From contig JBGVBY010000006.1 of NCBI GenBank assembly GCA_045226015.1, forward strand, positions 1-58,081: 58,081 bases of DNA. Direction: 5' to 3'. The notes under the pieces are model-generated. The model was given only the letters and a program-made list of their open reading frames with translations. It did not search any database and had not been told where the DNA came from. Shown piece by piece: positions 22,874-32,490 of the stretch (the first letter of the stretch is position 1; every line of letters begins with the position of its first letter). This stretch comes from UBA2450 sp045226015 (lineage in GTDB: Bacteria; Bacillota_I; Bacilli_A; RFN20; CAG-826). The position numbers and the translations under genes were made by a program.

Positions 22874-24364
22874 TTATGAATTTTTAGTGTATAGCTTTTT
22901 CTTATATGAAATTGGTTCTTCAGTAACTCTAATTCCTAGTCTAGTTAAAGTTCCTAAATCAACTTCAGAAAGAATTGTGGATGAATGAGCTTCACATCCT
23001 GCTAGTTTAGGAAGCTGTTTAAGAGCAAGTTCCGCTAAAGGATTAGTTTTAGATTGAATGGATAAAGCCAGTAGAACTTCTTCCGCTCTTAATCTAGCGT
23101 TACTTCTATGTAATGTATTAAGTTTAAGTTCTTTAATTGGTTCAATAACCATAGGCATAAGTAGATACATGCTCTTATCGATTTTAGCGAGGTGTTTCAT
23201 CGCGTTAAGTAAAGCCGCTGCACACGCTCCAAATAGTTCACTACGATGGCCAGTAATAAGTTTTCCATTACTTAATTCAATCGTGACACTTGGTTCGTTA
23301 CTAAGTTCAGCTTCTTTTAAACATGTAGCGACACATTTACGATTTGATAAAGATAATCCTGCTTTATTTAAAAGGATATCCATCTTATCAACACATTCGT
23401 CTTTTAATCTACCAAGATATACGTTTTTAAGTGTTTGATAATAACGTCTAATAATTTCTTTATTACTAGCTTCGATGATTTTATCTTCGTCATCAAAAGC
23501 AAAACCAACTTTGTTGACTCCCATATCAGTTGGAGAGAAATACGGAGATTCTCCATATATATGTTCAAAGATATTCTTTAATAATGGGAATACTTCAATA
23601 TCTCTATTGTAGTTAACTGTTGTAACTCCATATTGTTCTAAGTGATATGGATCAATCATATTCATATCATTTAAGTCAACAGTTGCAGCTTCATAAGCAA
23701 TATTAACTGGATGATTTAATGATAAATTCCAGACAGGGAATGTTTCATATTTTGCGTATCCTGCGTTAATTCCATTTTTATTCTCATGATAAAGTTGGCT
23801 AAGACAAGTTGCCATCTTTCCACTTCCTGGCCCAGGAGCGGTCACCACTACGATTGGTCTAGATGTTTTAATGTATTCGTTTTTACCTAAACCATCATCA
23901 GAAACAATTAAAGGAATGTTATGAGGATATCCATTAATTCGATAATGTTTATAAACAGCAATTCCATTATGTTCTAATTTAGAAATGAAATTATCCACCA
24001 CTATTCCAGATTCATAGAAAGAAATAACCACACTACTAACGAATAGACCGACTTCTCTATATGTATCAATTAATCTTTCAACTTCTTCTTGATAAGTGAT
24101 TAAAGTGTCATTTCTAACCTTGTTAGAGAAGATATCATTCGCATTAACAACGATAATGACTTCAACTTTATTTTTAATACCAAGCAACATTTGAAGTTTA
24201 GAATCACTCTTAAATCCGGGAAGAACTCTAGAAGCGTGGTAGTCATCAAAAAGTTTCCCTCCAAATTCGAGGTAAAGTTTGTCTCCAAATTTCGCCACTC
24301 TTTGTAGAATGGCTTCTCTTTGAATCTTCAGATATTTTTGATTATTAAATGGTTCTTTTTTCAT
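22874..24364 (-). CDS. DUF1846 family protein
   Basis: A 496-residue protein matching the DUF1846 family over its whole length: N-terminal 'REAILQRVAKFGDKLYLEFGGKLFDDYHASRVLPGF', then a loop APGPGSGKM (176-184) and 'YAKYETFPVWNLSLNHPVNIAYEAATVDLNDMNMIDPYH'. The family is conserved in Firmicutes and Actinobacteria. Its structure is known but its cellular function is unsettled; the loop suggests nucleotide or phosphate binding. TATAAT lies 10 bases before the ATG and there is no Shine-Dalgarno, so the mRNA is probably near-leaderless. Monocistronic with its own terminator. Confidence 0.92.
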   Translation of the reverse strand: MKKEPFNNQKYLKIQREAILQRVAKFGDKLYLEFGGKLFDDYHASRVLPGFKSDSKLQMLLGIKNKVEVIIVVNANDIFSNKVRNDTLITYQEEVERLIDTYREVGLFVSSVVISFYESGIVVDNFISKLEHNGIAVYKHYRINGYPHNIPLIVSDDGLGKNEYIKTSRPIVVVTAPGPGSGKMATCLSQLYHENKNGINAGYAKYETFPVWNLSLNHPVNIAYEAATVDLNDMNMIDPYHLEQYGVTTVNYNRDIEVFPLLKNIFEHIYGESPYFSPTDMGVNKVGFAFDDEDKIIEASNKEIIRRYYQTLKNVYLGRLKDECVDKMDILLNKAGLSLSNRKCVATCLKEAELSNEPSVTIELSNGKLITGHRSELFGACAAALLNAMKHLAKIDKSMYLLMPMVIEPIKELKLNTLHRSNARLRAEEVLLALSIQSKTNPLAELALKQLPKLAGCEAHSSTILSEVDLGTLTRLGIRVTEEPISYKKKLYTKNS

Positions 24365-24420
24365 TATGAAAACTATTATAACAACGAGTTTATCTATTTG
24401 TTTAGTAAATAGTAATAAAT

Positions 24421-24966
24421 CTATTTAATACCCGCAATTTGGTTATAAATCTTATCTTTAGTTTCTTTTCCTAATAGCTTTTCAATGATCGCTAAACCAA
24501 AAGGAACACTATATAGCATACTTCTAGCAGTGATCAGTTTATCTAATACCACAACTTCTTTTCCGGTATATATTCCTTCTAGTCCAACTTCACAACCTGG
24601 ATAGCATGTAAATTCTTTATCTTTAAGTACTCCGGCTTTAGATAAAACCATAGGAGCAGCACATATCGCACACACTAATTTATTAGATTCATAAAAATAC
24701 TTAACAGTGTTAATCACTAAATCACTTCCTAAAAGGTTATTTACGCCACGAGATCCTCCAGGAAGAATAATTGCACTAAATTCACTCAAATTAAGCGTAG
24801 AGAGCCTTTTTAGGCCTTTTAACGTCAATTTATGGGACGCAATTACTTCATCACTTTCATTTATAGTAGCATCCACCACTTCAATCCCGCTTCTTATAAG
24901 GACATCTCTAGTAGCAATTGCTTCAACATCTTCAAATCCATCAGCGAATATCATTAACACTTTCAT
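24421..24966 (-). CDS. DJ-1/PfpI family protein
   Basis: A 181-residue protein with the DJ-1 fold markers: 'FADGFEDVEA' (Glu12), LPGG near 69-71 and the nucleophile in AICAAP (Cys102). Members are glyoxalases/deglycases, redox chaperones or related hydrolases in the cytosol. The closeness to human DJ-1 and YajL motifs favours a stress or carbonyl-detoxification role, not proven. The ribosome site is GAGGA. It lies 30 bases downstream of the big lipoprotein's terminator and is therefore separate from that operon. Confidence 0.92.
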   Translation of the reverse strand: MKVLMIFADGFEDVEAIATRDVLIRSGIEVVDATINESDEVIASHKLTLKGLKRLSTLNLSEFSAIILPGGSRGVNNLLGSDLVINTVKYFYESNKLVCAICAAPMVLSKAGVLKDKEFTCYPGCEVGLEGIYTGKEVVVLDKLITARSMLYSVPFGLAIIEKLLGKETKDKIYNQIAGIK

Positions 24967-24996
24967 ATATAAATCCTCATATCAAGTTTAACCATA

Positions 24997-25022
24997 ATAA
25001 AAGGAGCGTGCAAGCACGCCCC
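24997..25022 (-). terminator. Terminator of the nuclease/ABC operon
   Basis: Minus-strand GC-rich hairpin GGGGCGTG-CTTG-CACGCTCC followed by TTTTATTA, 21 bases past the stop at 25044. Confidence 0.93.
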
Positions 25023-25043
25023 TAATATATGATGTTAATCAAA

Positions 25044-28000
25044 TTAAGCAGTATAGGTAACAACAATAGTTAATGCTCTAACTTGGTTAGATGATGCTGT
25101 GAATGAAACTTCGGCAGCACTGCCTGTCCAAGTACCTACTTTATCACTATAAGAGTAACCTTCTTGTTCAGCGAAACATCCAGGACCATATTTTTCGTTA
25201 CCAGCAACGGTACAAGTAAAGACGATACTAGAAATGTTTGATGCTTCAAATTTAATAGTTGCACTCTTATAAATTCTAATTTGACCATCAGCCAAACCAT
25301 TGGTAAGTGTAATCTTTAAACCATCGGCCTCATAAGTTTGAGCACCAGCTGTGGCAGTAAATCCACCAGCTGTAATAGCGGCTACATCAAGAGTAACTAC
25401 TTTTTCAACAGCTTCGCCTTTTTCGACAACTGTAACAGCACATGTTAAGTCATCTTCAAAGCCAGGAACTGAAACAGTGATGGTTGCAGTACCAGCTTTA
25501 ACACCAGTAACTAAACCAGATTCACTAACAGTAGCAATTTCTTCATCACTACTCTTCCAGGTGATACCTTCTGGTAAATCGGCTTGAGCAGGATTTGGAA
25601 TAACTTCTAATTGGAATGTTGCTTCTTCTTTAACTTCGAGTTCATCTTTGTTTAAAGAAACGGAAGATAATGAAGGTTTTGTATAATCGATAGAAACGAC
25701 TTCTGGATAAGATTGAGGATCTTTGACGTTTGTTAATTCATAAGTTCCTTTGTAAATCTTTGCAAAGCCGTGAGCAACAACGATAGCACCGTCTTGTAAA
25801 TCATCACCACTTAAACCAGATTTTAAGGTTGTAGCATATAATTCAAAGCCTTGAGCGGTTTCACCATCATATAACCAAATTGTCCAGTTGGAATATTGGG
25901 TTGAATATGTTGCGCTACTAACAGTACCAGTAACCCAAACTTCTTGCTCGGTTAAACTGCCGTCAGATGCAACTTTATCTAATAATGCTTTTGCTTCTGT
26001 AATTGATAATGGGGAAGATTCTGAACCATAATCAAGTTCTTCTTCAGCAACTATAACAGCACATGTTAAGTCATCAAAACCTGGAACGTGAGCAGTAATT
26101 GTAGCAGAACCAGCCTTTAAACCTTTGATAAGGCCATTAGCGACTGAAACTGTTTCAGCATCACTAGTTTCCCAAGTAATACCATTTGGTAAGGCAGCAC
26201 CAGAAGGTGTTGGAACTACTGATAATGTTTTTTCTTGGTTAAGAGCAAGTTCAACTTCAGTTTCACTTAATGCAACACTCTCTAAATCGATTTCAGGATT
26301 GTCTAAGGAAATAATATTTCCACCTGCATTCATTTGTGGGGTGTTGCCCTTATAGTTAATAAGTTTACCTTTAGCAACAACAACAGTTCTTCCTTCGATG
26401 ATTTGTTGGCTTTGTTCTTCAGTACATTTGACTCTATAAAGATCAAAGACTTTATCATTAGAAGCCTCTAATGAAAGAGTAATGTTGCCATATCCGCTAT
26501 CATAGGCAGTCTTAATCTTCTTAACGGTACCAGTAACGTAGTATTCTTCGCTTGAAGCTGTTTCACCGATTTCTTCGGCTTTAGCAATAGCTTCATCTGG
26601 TGTGAATGGAGAAGATTCAGAACCATCATGGGATTGTCCGCCGCCACCAGAATCATCAACGGTGACTGCGCAATATAATGGATCAAATCCAGTAACGGTA
26701 ACGGTAATTGTCGCTGTGCCTTCTTTAACAGCGGTAACTTTACCTTCTTGATCAACGGTAGCAACTTCAGGATCACTACTTACCCAACTAATTGCTGGTA
26801 ATTCAGCTCTGGATGGATTTGGAACAACCTTTAAGGTGTATGATTGTCCAGAAGCTAATGTGATAGATTCTTTATCAAGGCTAACGCTTTCTAATGGTGG
26901 AATTTCACCTTTAACGACGTTATAGACGTTTGGTGCGGTATAAGAACCAGAAGCGGCGGTTGTTAATTCATAAGTATTGCCTTTGAATAAAACACCAAGA
27001 CCAAATGCAGAAACTGTATCGCCTTCAGCGATTGCTGCAAATGCTTCTAAATCGCCATCTTCAGGAATGGCTCTAAATAATTCAAATGCTTTCTTTCCTT
27101 CAGCGTCTTTTAACCAAATTTCAGAATTGTTATAAGGAGCTCCAGTAAATGTTGCAGAATAAACCTCGCCAGTAATATAGATTGGTTCTTCTGTAGTTTT
27201 GTCAGCACCTAAAGTATCTAAGAGTGTTTTTGCTTCAGCAACAGTAAGTGGATTTTCTCTTGTACCATAATTTAAGGCCTCGCCTTCAACGGTAACAGGG
27301 ACTTCTTTACTAACTGAGCCAGCAGTAACGGTAATGGTTGTGCTACCAGCTTTAACGCCAGCAACTTTACCAGTATCATCAACAGTTGCAATTTGTTCAT
27401 TAGCAGATTTGAATTCAACTAAATCAGTAGAATCAACAGGTGTTAATGTTACTTTAATTTCAGCAACACCGCCAGGTTGAACTGTAACAGATTCTGGTTC
27501 AACAGCAATTTCGGTAGCTGGAACTTCTTCTTCAGTTTCAAGATATAAGTGTGCTGGGTTTGCAATACCAGAAGCTTCACCGACACCAGTTGTGTCGTAG
27601 CCGGATTGACATCCCATAACTAATTCTTTGCCATCAAATTGACAGACTAATCTAAATTGATCATCAATTTTGAATGCGACTTCTTCAGGAGTGAATTCAC
27701 CTGTTCCGTGTTTTGGGTTCAATGAACCTTTTTCACCAGCAATACCAAGTGCATATGGGTATCTATCATATCCAGTTTTAGCAACACCAACAGTCTTTGT
27801 AACTGCGGATTCACCTTCGCCAGTTGTTAAGTCGATAGCATACTTGTATTCACTTTCAGTATCTAAAACTCTAACTGTAGCAACAGCAGCGTTTTTGACA
27901 TCACTTTCATAACGTAAGAAGTAATAAGAGTTAACACTATTAGATGTAAAGACTAAAGCGTTAGGATTCTTTTCATTTCTATGAGCTAAGAAATAGTTCT

Positions 28001-28637
28001 TTTCAGCTACAGGGTTATTAACCATTCTATAAATGGCGGCTTTTTCGACTGTAATTTCGACAGAATCACTATATTCACCTCTGAATGTAGCAGTAATGGT
28101 TGCAGTACCAACACCAACAGCGGTAATGACCTTACTCTTTGCTTCTGTCTTGGCAACACTTTGATCACTACTAGAAATAACTAATTCACCAGAAGCGATG
28201 GCGTCATCAACACGAACACCAGGAATTCTGATAGAGAGTGATTCATAGTCACCAACTTTCCAAGGATCTGCGAATTTATCCTTGTTTTCAATTGTGACGG
28301 TGTAAGTTTCTGGTTCAACAGTAATTGTTACTTTAGCGGTAACGCCTTGGCATGTAACTGTAACGGTTTTTGTACCAGCAGTAGACATATCTGGGACATC
28401 AAGTGTGTAGCCGCCAGCTGGGATATCTGCTGTTTGACCGTTAGAGAATGTTGCAGTAACAACCATTCCTGTAGAATCAAATGCTTCACCTACCTTATAC
28501 ACCGTTTTGAAATCGCCACTAATTCTAAGGGATTGAACAGTAATGACGATAGCAGGTGTATTGTTATCGTTCCCACATGAAGCTAAACCCATGGTTAATG
28601 CACATGCTAGAGCGGTAAACATTAATCCTTTTTTCAT
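25044..28637 (-). CDS. Large lipoprotein alternating Ig-like and OB-fold-like domains
   Basis: A 1197-residue surface lipoprotein with lipobox LAS|C (Cys21). In order: an Ig-like Big3 domain (about 33-107), a Big2-like domain (108-197) and a beta-rich domain (200-370). Then three repeats follow, each pairing a Big2 domain with a segment of the pattern 'VTGTV...I.L.D....FELY......G..V.A.G....YKG.YELT'. That pattern fits the OB-fold domains linked to secreted nucleases. A fourth Big2 domain (995-1075) and a C-terminal beta-sandwich (1085-1197) complete it. A Gly-rich linker follows the third Big2. OB folds often bind nucleic acid or sugars. Last gene of the nine-gene operon, 58 bases after the zinc-ribbon gene. 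Confidence 0.85.
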   Translation of the reverse strand: MKKGLMFTALACALTMGLASCGNDNNTPAIVITVQSLRISGDFKTVYKVGEAFDSTGMVVTATFSNGQTADIPAGGYTLDVPDMSTAGTKTVTVTCQGVTAKVTITVEPETYTVTIENKDKFADPWKVGDYESLSIRIPGVRVDDAIASGELVISSSDQSVAKTEAKSKVITAVGVGTATITATFRGEYSDSVEITVEKAAIYRMVNNPVAEKNYFLAHRNEKNPNALVFTSNSVNSYYFLRYESDVKNAAVATVRVLDTESEYKYAIDLTTGEGESAVTKTVGVAKTGYDRYPYALGIAGEKGSLNPKHGTGEFTPEEVAFKIDDQFRLVCQFDGKELVMGCQSGYDTTGVGEASGIANPAHLYLETEEEVPATEIAVEPESVTVQPGGVAEIKVTLTPVDSTDLVEFKSANEQIATVDDTGKVAGVKAGSTTITVTAGSVSKEVPVTVEGEALNYGTRENPLTVAEAKTLLDTLGADKTTEEPIYITGEVYSATFTGAPYNNSEIWLKDAEGKKAFELFRAIPEDGDLEAFAAIAEGDTVSAFGLGVLFKGNTYELTTAASGSYTAPNVYNVVKGEIPPLESVSLDKESITLASGQSYTLKVVPNPSRAELPAISWVSSDPEVATVDQEGKVTAVKEGTATITVTVTGFDPLYCAVTVDDSGGGGQSHDGSESSPFTPDEAIAKAEEIGETASSEEYYVTGTVKKIKTAYDSGYGNITLSLEASNDKVFDLYRVKCTEEQSQQIIEGRTVVVAKGKLINYKGNTPQMNAGGNIISLDNPEIDLESVALSETEVELALNQEKTLSVVPTPSGAALPNGITWETSDAETVSVANGLIKGLKAGSATITAHVPGFDDLTCAVIVAEEELDYGSESSPLSITEAKALLDKVASDGSLTEQEVWVTGTVSSATYSTQYSNWTIWLYDGETAQGFELYATTLKSGLSGDDLQDGAIVVAHGFAKIYKGTYELTNVKDPQSYPEVVSIDYTKPSLSSVSLNKDELEVKEEATFQLEVIPNPAQADLPEGITWKSSDEEIATVSESGLVTGVKAGTATITVSVPGFEDDLTCAVTVVEKGEAVEKVVTLDVAAITAGGFTATAGAQTYEADGLKITLTNGLADGQIRIYKSATIKFEASNISSIVFTCTVAGNEKYGPGCFAEQEGYSYSDKVGTWTGSAAEVSFTASSNQVRALTIVVTYTA

Positions 28638-28695
28638 AATTTCCTCCTTTTTTAGATTTTCATGAATTTTGGATTTTGCAGAGACTTCATAGACA

Positions 28696-29175
28696 TTATT
28701 GGACGAACGTCTCTGTATTAATATCTTTTAATAACGCGGTGTATTTATGTTTTCTAAGAAGGCCTCTAGTAACAAAGAATGCACCAAACGCTATAAGGAT
28801 AACAGCGATAATACTGAGAACTAAGAATATGTAGAACTCAGCACAGGTAGTCGTAACCTTAAATTGATTATCGGCTTTTTTAGATAAGAGTAAGAAGAGG
28901 AACCCTGTAATTCCTAAAATGACTGCTATAGCAAGATTTGACATTCCTTTAGCGAAATCATTTCTTCCTCTTTGTTGTTCCGCGTGACAAGCCGCGGAAA
29001 GGTTTTTAATGTCTTGATGGTCACATCCAGCGTGGATTAAATGACCACATCGAGGACAAACATATTGAACATCGGCATCAAGCGCGCCTTCTTCTTCAAT
29101 ATAAGGGGCTTTGCTTGAGGCTTTTGTTTCAATTGCTTTTTCATTTATTTCATATCCACAATGATAGCAATACAT
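28696..29175 (-). CDS. Zinc-ribbon membrane protein
   Basis: A 159-residue protein with an N-terminal CxxC pair (Cys3, Cys6), a second ribbon (CPRCG, then C-D-H and C-H at about 40-65) and 'HAEQQRGRNDFAKG'. Two C-terminal membrane helices follow (about 80-102 and 115-140). The cysteines and histidines likely hold one or two Zn2+ in the cytosol. Function unknown; it could regulate or stabilise the adjacent transporter. It lies 9 bases after the nuclease gene, with AGGAGGACATAT before the ATG. Confidence 0.78.
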   Translation of the reverse strand: MYCYHCGYEINEKAIETKASSKAPYIEEEGALDADVQYVCPRCGHLIHAGCDHQDIKNLSAACHAEQQRGRNDFAKGMSNLAIAVILGITGFLFLLLSKKADNQFKVTTTCAEFYIFLVLSIIAVILIAFGAFFVTRGLLRKHKYTALLKDINTETFVQ

Positions 29176-29184
29176 ATGTCCTCC

Positions 29185-30894
29185 TTAGTCTTTTACCCAA
29201 ATTAAGTTAGTTTTTGGAGTATCAATTAATAATTGATATCTAATTTTTCCACTAACTTGAGTGTGATATGTAAGAATACCTCTTTTAATTTCAAAGGTTT
29301 TACCTTTCCATTGAGATTCTTCAGTCCAGGTTTCGTGTGGTTTATCTGGATCGCCAGCATAAGCGTTGGTTAGATAAACATCGAAATCAACACCTTCAAA
29401 TCCGATAGTATATTTCTTACCATCTTGGCTCTTGTTGAAGTAATTGACTGTAACAGTGTCGGTTAAGCAAACACCAGAACCTAAGAACGCTCTAGAAGCT
29501 AAGCTAGCATTAAGAGTTTTCTTATCCAATGTGTAATCATGGAGAGCGGTTTCTTTATAGACGTTTTCTTCTGGAGTAAGAAGAATGTGAACATCATCTT
29601 CGGTTGCTTGAGAAGCAACGGCAGGGAAGTGTCCTTCTAAACCTGTAATTTGGAAACCAAAGTTTTCACTATCTTGTGCATAACCTGTACATTGTAAATA
29701 GGTACCAACTTTTCTATACATTGCTGAGAATGTTGTCATACCACAGAAGCAGTTAATGCCATAATATGTATCTTCGATAAAGTCATAAGCTTGTAAGAAC
29801 AACGTGTAATTAGCATATCCAACAACAGTACCTTTGAAGGTAACGTTAATTGTGTCTTCAAATGGATTAATATCACTTTCGCCGTCCATATATGCATAGA
29901 CTTGTTTCATGATATCTGGAATTGTGGTCTTAACAGCGCCTGTTGGGAAAAGTGGATCAGCCTTACCAGAGAATTTCTTTAATTTGCATGCTTTTGCTTG
30001 TTGATAAGCAGCAACAAATGTTTCTTGATATTCAGGCATCTTATTTAAGCTTCCTGGATCAGAGAAGCCTTCTTCAATAATCCAGAGGTTTAAATTAGTA
30101 AGTTCACTAACAGGAGCATTTTTCTTTGTTTCATGAATCCACACGCAGCAAAGATAACGGCCGTTAGCGTCTGTGCCTGGTTTACCATATTCGCTAGAAA
30201 CACCAGCTAAAACAATTGTACCGTTTTCTTTGGCGTTCTTTAATTTAGCTTTTGTAAAGTTAGAAGCTTGTTTTCCATAAGGTTGGATACGACCAGTTGA
30301 TTCTGGGGTATCAATACCGTAGAAACGAGCCTTAACTGTTTCACTACTTGTTGTAGTAACTTTTGGCGTGAAGTGAGCGGTATCTCCGTCAATCGCCATC
30401 CAAAGCTCAAATTCACCAACACCATCTTGGAAGAAATCGTGTCCGGCATATTCAAGAGGAAGTGTACAACTTCCATCATGGGCGTAATCTATGAATCCAT
30501 CTGGATGAGGATCGGTTAATGGAACTTCAACGTGAACATATTCATTAACTGTGACGTCACAGCTTCTAGCAAAATATGATCCATTAACAGTTCCTGAAAC
30601 AGTAACAGTAGCTTCACCTGGGCCTTTGCCGGTAATCATCGCCATATTTCCACGATATTGGATATAAGCGATTTCAGGATTACTGGTTTCCCATGTGTAT
30701 TCACGTTCAACTCCATCATCAACAAGTGAGATGGTTTCGTTTAAACCTTCTGTTAATTCAACTTCAGTTTCAGATAATTCGAATCTACTAGTTGGATTAA
30801 CTACTGGAGCTTCTTTGTCTCCACCACAGGAAACAAGACCAACTCCAAAGGCGAGAATCGCTGTAACTGTTAATACGTTTTTAAATCTTTTCAT
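29185..30894 (-). CDS. Surface lipoprotein with staphylococcal-nuclease (thermonuclease) domain
   Basis: A 569-residue lipoprotein (lipobox LVS|C, Cys23). A Big2 domain spans about 38-118. The SNase domain (about 125-310) has DGDT (169-172), RFYGIDTPE (Arg190, Asp195, Thr196, Glu198) and DANGR (Arg246), matching the Ca2+ ligands and catalytic Arg35, Glu43 and Arg87 of the S. aureus enzyme. An OB-like segment (about 340-430) and a further beta domain follow. It would cut DNA and RNA at the cell surface. It sits between the two substrate-binding lipoproteins and the zinc-ribbon gene in one operon, suggesting that its products are taken up by the ABC transporter. Confidence 0.92.
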   Translation of the reverse strand: MKRFKNVLTVTAILAFGVGLVSCGGDKEAPVVNPTSRFELSETEVELTEGLNETISLVDDGVEREYTWETSNPEIAYIQYRGNMAMITGKGPGEATVTVSGTVNGSYFARSCDVTVNEYVHVEVPLTDPHPDGFIDYAHDGSCTLPLEYAGHDFFQDGVGEFELWMAIDGDTAHFTPKVTTTSSETVKARFYGIDTPESTGRIQPYGKQASNFTKAKLKNAKENGTIVLAGVSSEYGKPGTDANGRYLCCVWIHETKKNAPVSELTNLNLWIIEEGFSDPGSLNKMPEYQETFVAAYQQAKACKLKKFSGKADPLFPTGAVKTTIPDIMKQVYAYMDGESDINPFEDTINVTFKGTVVGYANYTLFLQAYDFIEDTYYGINCFCGMTTFSAMYRKVGTYLQCTGYAQDSENFGFQITGLEGHFPAVASQATEDDVHILLTPEENVYKETALHDYTLDKKTLNASLASRAFLGSGVCLTDTVTVNYFNKSQDGKKYTIGFEGVDFDVYLTNAYAGDPDKPHETWTEESQWKGKTFEIKRGILTYHTQVSGKIRYQLLIDTPKTNLIWVKD

Positions 30895-30924
30895 ATTTTT
30901 ACCTCCTATAAGGTATAGGCAACA

Positions 30925-32469
30925 CTATTGTGGTCCCATTGCGGTTTTTGTATTTTGTACGGCTGTCGCCATTAATTCAGTAATAGTTTTTCCATCAGTG
31001 CCAAGTAAAGCTGCGGAAACTAAACCTCCGGCTTCTTCACGATATTTACCACTTCCAGCAAAAACTAAGGAAGTAACAAATCTATCACCAATGTCAGTCT
31101 TTAAAACCATAGCGGTCTTAGCGTACATGTCATCAACTTTCAAGAATTCTTGCCATTCACCAGTGTTATAGCATGATTTCTTAACTGGAACATAACCTTC
31201 TGAGAAGTTAACAGCAGTAACAATGTTGTTTGTTGTATTAGAAATCCATTTATAGAATTTCCAAGAATAAATTAAGTCATACATATTCTCTTCTGCAGAT
31301 CTGCCCTTGTTATATAAGAACGCAATACTTGGACCTTGAGAAATATATTTAGCATTACTAGCTGTTCCAGCATATGGAACAACAGTAACTCTATAGTCAA
31401 ATGTACCTTCGTCTGGGAAAGAATATCCAGCACCACCACTAGAACCGATGGAGAAGAGGACTTTTTGATCTTTAAACCAGTCGGAAGCATATGTGTTTTG
31501 TGAACCTTTTGTTGTTAAAAGGTGTTGTTGATGCCAGTTAACATATTTACCAACCAAGGCTTCAATTTGAGCAGCATTAGCGGCAGCAGCAGGATCGCTG
31601 TAATCCATACCAAGAACGATTTGTCCATTTTCTTTAGTAGCAAACTTAAGTCCTAATTGATCAATTTGGGAAATAATCATGTTTGCGTCTGAATCGTAGA
31701 AGACAGGATATTCTAAGTCAGATAAATGTAATTCAAATCTATGTTGATATGCATAGGCTGCGATATCCATTAATTCATCGAATGAAATATTCTTCATATA
31801 GTCTTCAATCATACCTTCTTTGATTTCTGGTTTATAACCAGGCATGATTGTTTTTAAAGCATCTAAATTATAAAGAAGAATTTCAGATGATTTTAAATAA
31901 GGCAAGACATATGTACCTTCAACAGAGAATTGACGACCTTCTTCTAAATATGAGGAGATGAAGTCTTTTTCTCCTTTAATCTTGTCTCCAAGATATGGAT
32001 CGCTACCTAAGCCATAGACTTCATGGCTAAGATAATCTTGCATATTAATGACAGAATTTGGATATTGTTTCATTAATTGAGCAACAGAATCAGGATAAGC
32101 AACAATCATTGTTGGGTTATTGCCACCAGCAATTTCTGGTCCGACAACATTCAATGTGTCGTTATAGTTGCCATATTTAGTAACAGCTTCGGTCGCATCA
32201 CTATATTCCAAAGTGACACCTTCGATGTTATACACCATTTGTCTAAATTGTGAATAAAGTGATTGAACCTTAGCTTGAATCTTTTGTCCAAAGGTTGTTT
32301 CTAAGCTAACACGTGGATGAATGTAATCTGGGACATCAATTTCAGCGTAACCGGTATCTTCTGGTGGTTTATAAGGGATATCACCTGAGCCATCACTACC
32401 ACCACAGGATGTTAAGCCCATAGTTGCAACTGCTAATAAAGTAGCTATTAATTTAAATCTTGCTTTCAT
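30925..32469 (-). CDS. ABC transporter substrate-binding lipoprotein (copy 1)
   Basis: A 514-residue family-1 extracellular binding lipoprotein (lipobox GLTS|C, Cys22) with the two-lobe pattern. 'NPTMIVAYPDSVAQLMKQ' is in the first lobe, 'PYLKSSEILLYNLDAL' at the hinge, and 'FYKWISNTTNNIVTAVNFSEGYVPVKKS' near the C-terminus. These resemble UgpB- and maltose-type binding proteins but are larger. It would capture the substrate for the adjacent permeases. It is a paralogue of the next gene, from tandem duplication, and lies 30 bases before the nuclease gene. The bound molecule is not visible: glycerophosphodiester, oligosaccharide or nucleotide. Confidence 0.9.
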   Translation of the reverse strand: MKARFKLIATLLAVATMGLTSCGGSDGSGDIPYKPPEDTGYAEIDVPDYIHPRVSLETTFGQKIQAKVQSLYSQFRQMVYNIEGVTLEYSDATEAVTKYGNYNDTLNVVGPEIAGGNNPTMIVAYPDSVAQLMKQYPNSVINMQDYLSHEVYGLGSDPYLGDKIKGEKDFISSYLEEGRQFSVEGTYVLPYLKSSEILLYNLDALKTIMPGYKPEIKEGMIEDYMKNISFDELMDIAAYAYQHRFELHLSDLEYPVFYDSDANMIISQIDQLGLKFATKENGQIVLGMDYSDPAAAANAAQIEALVGKYVNWHQQHLLTTKGSQNTYASDWFKDQKVLFSIGSSGGAGYSFPDEGTFDYRVTVVPYAGTASNAKYISQGPSIAFLYNKGRSAEENMYDLIYSWKFYKWISNTTNNIVTAVNFSEGYVPVKKSCYNTGEWQEFLKVDDMYAKTAMVLKTDIGDRFVTSLVFAGSGKYREEAGGLVSAALLGTDGKTITELMATAVQNTKTAMGPQ

Positions 32470-32490
32470 ATAATATTTTCTCCTTTTCTA

